Assembly (NCBI GenBank): GCA_030267965.1
Contig: BRYA01001530.1
Coordinates: 4,113-68,112, forward strand
Source: Triparma columacea
Lineage: Eukaryota > Sar > Bolidophyceae > Parmales > Triparmaceae
Direction: 5' to 3'
DNA: 64,000 nucleotides
Numbering within the stretch: the stretch's first letter is position 1; the number at the start of each line of letters is the position of its first letter. Shown here in pieces: positions 61,994 through 64,000 of the stretch. The position numbers and the translations under genes were made by a program. A model generated the notes under the pieces. The model worked only from the letters and a program-made list of their open reading frames with translations. It did no database searches and had not been told where the DNA came from.

Positions 61994-64000
61994 ATGAGTG
62001 AATTGACGCTTCACCTGTCCAACACTGCAAAGCCACATCCTCTCTCCTCGGAGGGAGATGCGAAGGGTAGTTTGACAGCTGAGCAAAGGGCACGAATGGA
62101 GATGAACATCAAACGTGCTAGAGAACTTCGAGAGAAGAAGCGAAAGAGGGAACAAATGGAGACGAAAATTCCTTGCAACCCTCCAAATCATCCTTATCCA
62201 CCCTCGGCTCAAATCATTCCCCCCCGAGCAGCCTTGAAGCCGTTACTTCAGGCCCTACCGAGTGATCTCCAAGTACCTGCACCTGCAAATTCTCCAAATC
62301 TCCCCACGAAGGACATGTATGGTGACGGTGGAGTCGACTGGGACGCTTTCGATTTAGATAGTGTTGTTGCTGCCTCCTCCTCTGCTCCCGTCCCTACCCC
62401 TTCACACCCGCCGTTGGTGAAAAAGACCATGCTTCCGCCCTCTCTGAATCTCTCCCAGCCTTCCATCAAGCCCCGTGCCCCTGCTCCTGCCCCTGCTGTA
62501 GCTCAAGCCCCTCCTGCCCCCCACCCCCCCACTGTCACAAAGGCAAAGATCCCCTACAACAAGGACGGGTTGACTCAAACGTTGATTAAAAATTCAGGTT
62601 TCAACTGCAAGATGAAGTGCGGGTGGGATGTTCAGAAGCACCAGGTGAGTTAGGCGAGAGGTGGCGAGTATAGTATGTCAGTAACTGTCTCCATCGAGGT
62701 TCTAACCCCCCCCCCCCCCTTATCTCAGAGGACCGCCGTCGTTCAGTCCCTCAAGGCCCGACGAATTATCCTTGCCTACGACATGGGGTTGGGCAAGACC
62801 TTAATAGGTGAGAAGGCATAAAATCAGAAGGGTGGAGCGACGACGACACCCCACACACTCGTAGCTCCCCAACGCTACCATCCCATCATCCTATCCTAAT
62901 CCTTTCCGCGACTCGCTTCGCTCGTCCCATCGCTTCGCTTCGCTCGTCCAATCGCTTCGCTCTTCGCTCGTTCCATCGTTTCGCTATTCCGCAGGTTGCC
63001 TCCTCGCCCGCGCGTACCACAAAACAATCCCGAACGTTCGCGTAGTAATCGTCACCACGAAATCAATGAAGAGTGACTGGCAGAACACGGCTGAGGCCAA
63101 GGTCGGAGGGTGCGGCCCCCTTCAGCTTTACAATTGGGGGGCCACCCTGCCAACCCCAAATGAAGTGATGTCGAAGTTCACGGCGGGAGTCAAGACTCAG
63201 TCCAAGATGAAGAGCGGGAAGAAAAAAGGAGGGAAGAAGGAGAAGAAGGTGGCAGACAGCTCTGACTCTGAATCCTCCGACGCTGACTCTGACTCCGACT
63301 CCGACTCAGGCTCCGAGTCCAACGACTCGGACTTCGACGCTGGTGCCGATATTGACGCTAAAACAAAACTTTCCTCACCTACCAAATCCACCAGCGCGCC
63401 TTCTCCCCTCAAGGCCCCCTCGACTCCGCCAGTGACTGACGATGACCCGCCCAAATACATCGTGATTTTCGACGAGGCCCATAGACTTCAGTCAACTGAG
63501 ACGAAGACAACCAAGAGCGCGCTTGATCTCTCGCTTCACAAGAGCTGCGTTGGCTGCTTCCTCCTCACCGGCACACCCATGAAGAATGGGAAGCCATGTA
63601 ACATTTTCTCCCTCCTAAAAATGATCAAGCATCCTCTTGGAAAGAACAAAAAGAAGTTCGAGATTAGGTACTGCAACGGACGAGATGTTTACTTCGGTCC
63701 TAGGAAGGTATGGGACGCCAAGGGTTCCTCGAATCTCGACGAACTACACCTTTTGATTGGCGAGTGGATGTTACGCAAGACGAAGGAAGAATGCCTGGAC
63801 CTAAAGGGTAAAAAACGAGAGCTGAGGAAGGTGGAAGTGTCCGCATCGAGTAAGAGTTACTACAAGCGAGAGTTGCTAGAGGTCGCCCGCATCCACAAAG
63901 AGAGCAGAAAGGAGAACAGCAGGATTGGAAAAGATTCAATCCTGGGCGCTCTTCAGAAGCTCAGCGTGGCGTCTTCCATTAGCAAGGTCGAGGCGACTGT
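61994..64000 (+). CDS. SNF2-family ATPase, 5' part
   Basis: Exons 61994-62644, 62729-62807 and 62995 onward, with consistent phase; the gene is cut at the window end after ~578 residues. The N-terminus has Lys/Arg and Pro/Ala-rich linkers. The ATPase starts with a Q-motif-like HQRTAVVQSLKARR and Walker A AYDMGLGKTLIG (SNF2 usually DEMGLGKT). A Lys-Ser-Asp insertion (SDSESSDADSDSDSDSGSES) lies between motif Ia and the DEAH box YIVIFDEAHRLQS, followed by motif III LLTGTPMKNGKPCNIFSLL. These show an SF2 chromatin-remodelling-type translocase; the later segment HPLGKNKKKFEIRYCNG fits the SMARCAL1-like group but the subfamily is not certain. Lobe 2 is beyond the window. Confidence 0.85.
62888..62994 (+). 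repeat. Short repeats of GCTTCGCTCGT at an intron 3' end
   Basis: The second intron of the SNF2 gene ends in about five overlapping copies of (CG)CTTCGCTCGTCC or similar (62908-62990). They lie just before the acceptor CCGCAG, the same motif that ends many other introns in this window. Confidence 0.85.

Noticed and set aside
1..64000. tRNA, rRNA, CRISPR arrays, operons, riboswitches, insertion sequences
   Set aside because: None recognised by eye. GGTTCGAATC at 8735-8744 resembles a tRNA T-arm but is inside the RsmE coding exon. Gene structure is eukaryotic, so CRISPR and operons are not expected.

Overview
This is a gene-dense nuclear segment of a eukaryote. Most genes carry short spliceosomal introns, about 60-300 bp, with GTGAG donors, CTAAC-type branch sites and CAG acceptors. 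Several features point to a photosynthetic stramenopile: an N-terminal double leader with a twin-arginine segment on a putative thylakoid-lumen protein, a hydrophobic leader on an organelle-type pseudouridine synthase, a BspA-type leucine-rich-repeat protein, and large Cys-rich receptor-like membrane proteins. A bolidophyte or diatom relative such as Triparma would fit. That assignment is inference from gene style, not from a marker gene. Ciliary genes (a CEP104-like protein and a large armadillo protein) suggest a flagellate life stage.

Layout, left to right: the end of a coiled-coil gene (1-103, -); a 1,964-aa armadillo protein (-); an RsmE-type rRNA methyltransferase (+); an IQ/Myb-like protein (-); a long metallophosphoesterase (+); two head-to-head rhomboid protease paralogues (14.7-18.5 kb); a TrhO/TSTD2-like rhodanese with an added RRM (-); an INPP4-type phosphoinositide 4-phosphatase (-); an APH-fold kinase-like protein (+); an RsuA/RluB-type pseudouridine synthase (-); a beta-helix/Cys-rich/polytopic membrane protein (-); a GRDP-like protein (+); a CEP104-like protein ending in a CaaX box (-); a plastid-lumen-like protein (+); L-galactono-1,4-lactone dehydrogenase (+); WASH-complex subunit 4/SWIP in 11 exons (-); a BspA LRR protein (+); NHP2 (+); an unknown basic protein (-); a coiled-coil protein (-); a ~424-bp direct repeat pair; an ankyrin-MYND protein with a probable frameshift (-); the proteasome adaptor ECM29, whose 3' end runs into an assembly gap (-); NSE3/MAGE of the SMC5/6 complex (+); and the first part of an SNF2 ATPase (+, cut by the window edge).

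The genes are mostly housekeeping and are not an operon-like system. Neighbours share short divergent promoters (134-606 bp) or converge with as little as 43-100 bp between stop codons. The most notable signal is in the introns. Many introns in unrelated genes share the same 3' end (variants of GCTCGTCGCAG preceded by CTAACNCAA). The rhomboid pair differs at three intron positions, and one intron specific to one copy carries that signature. Together these suggest recent intron gain, possibly by introner-like elements. Exon joins below were worked out by hand from splice motifs and reading-frame phase; all the multi-exon models except the ankyrin-MYND gene and the 5' end of the membrane protein keep an open frame.
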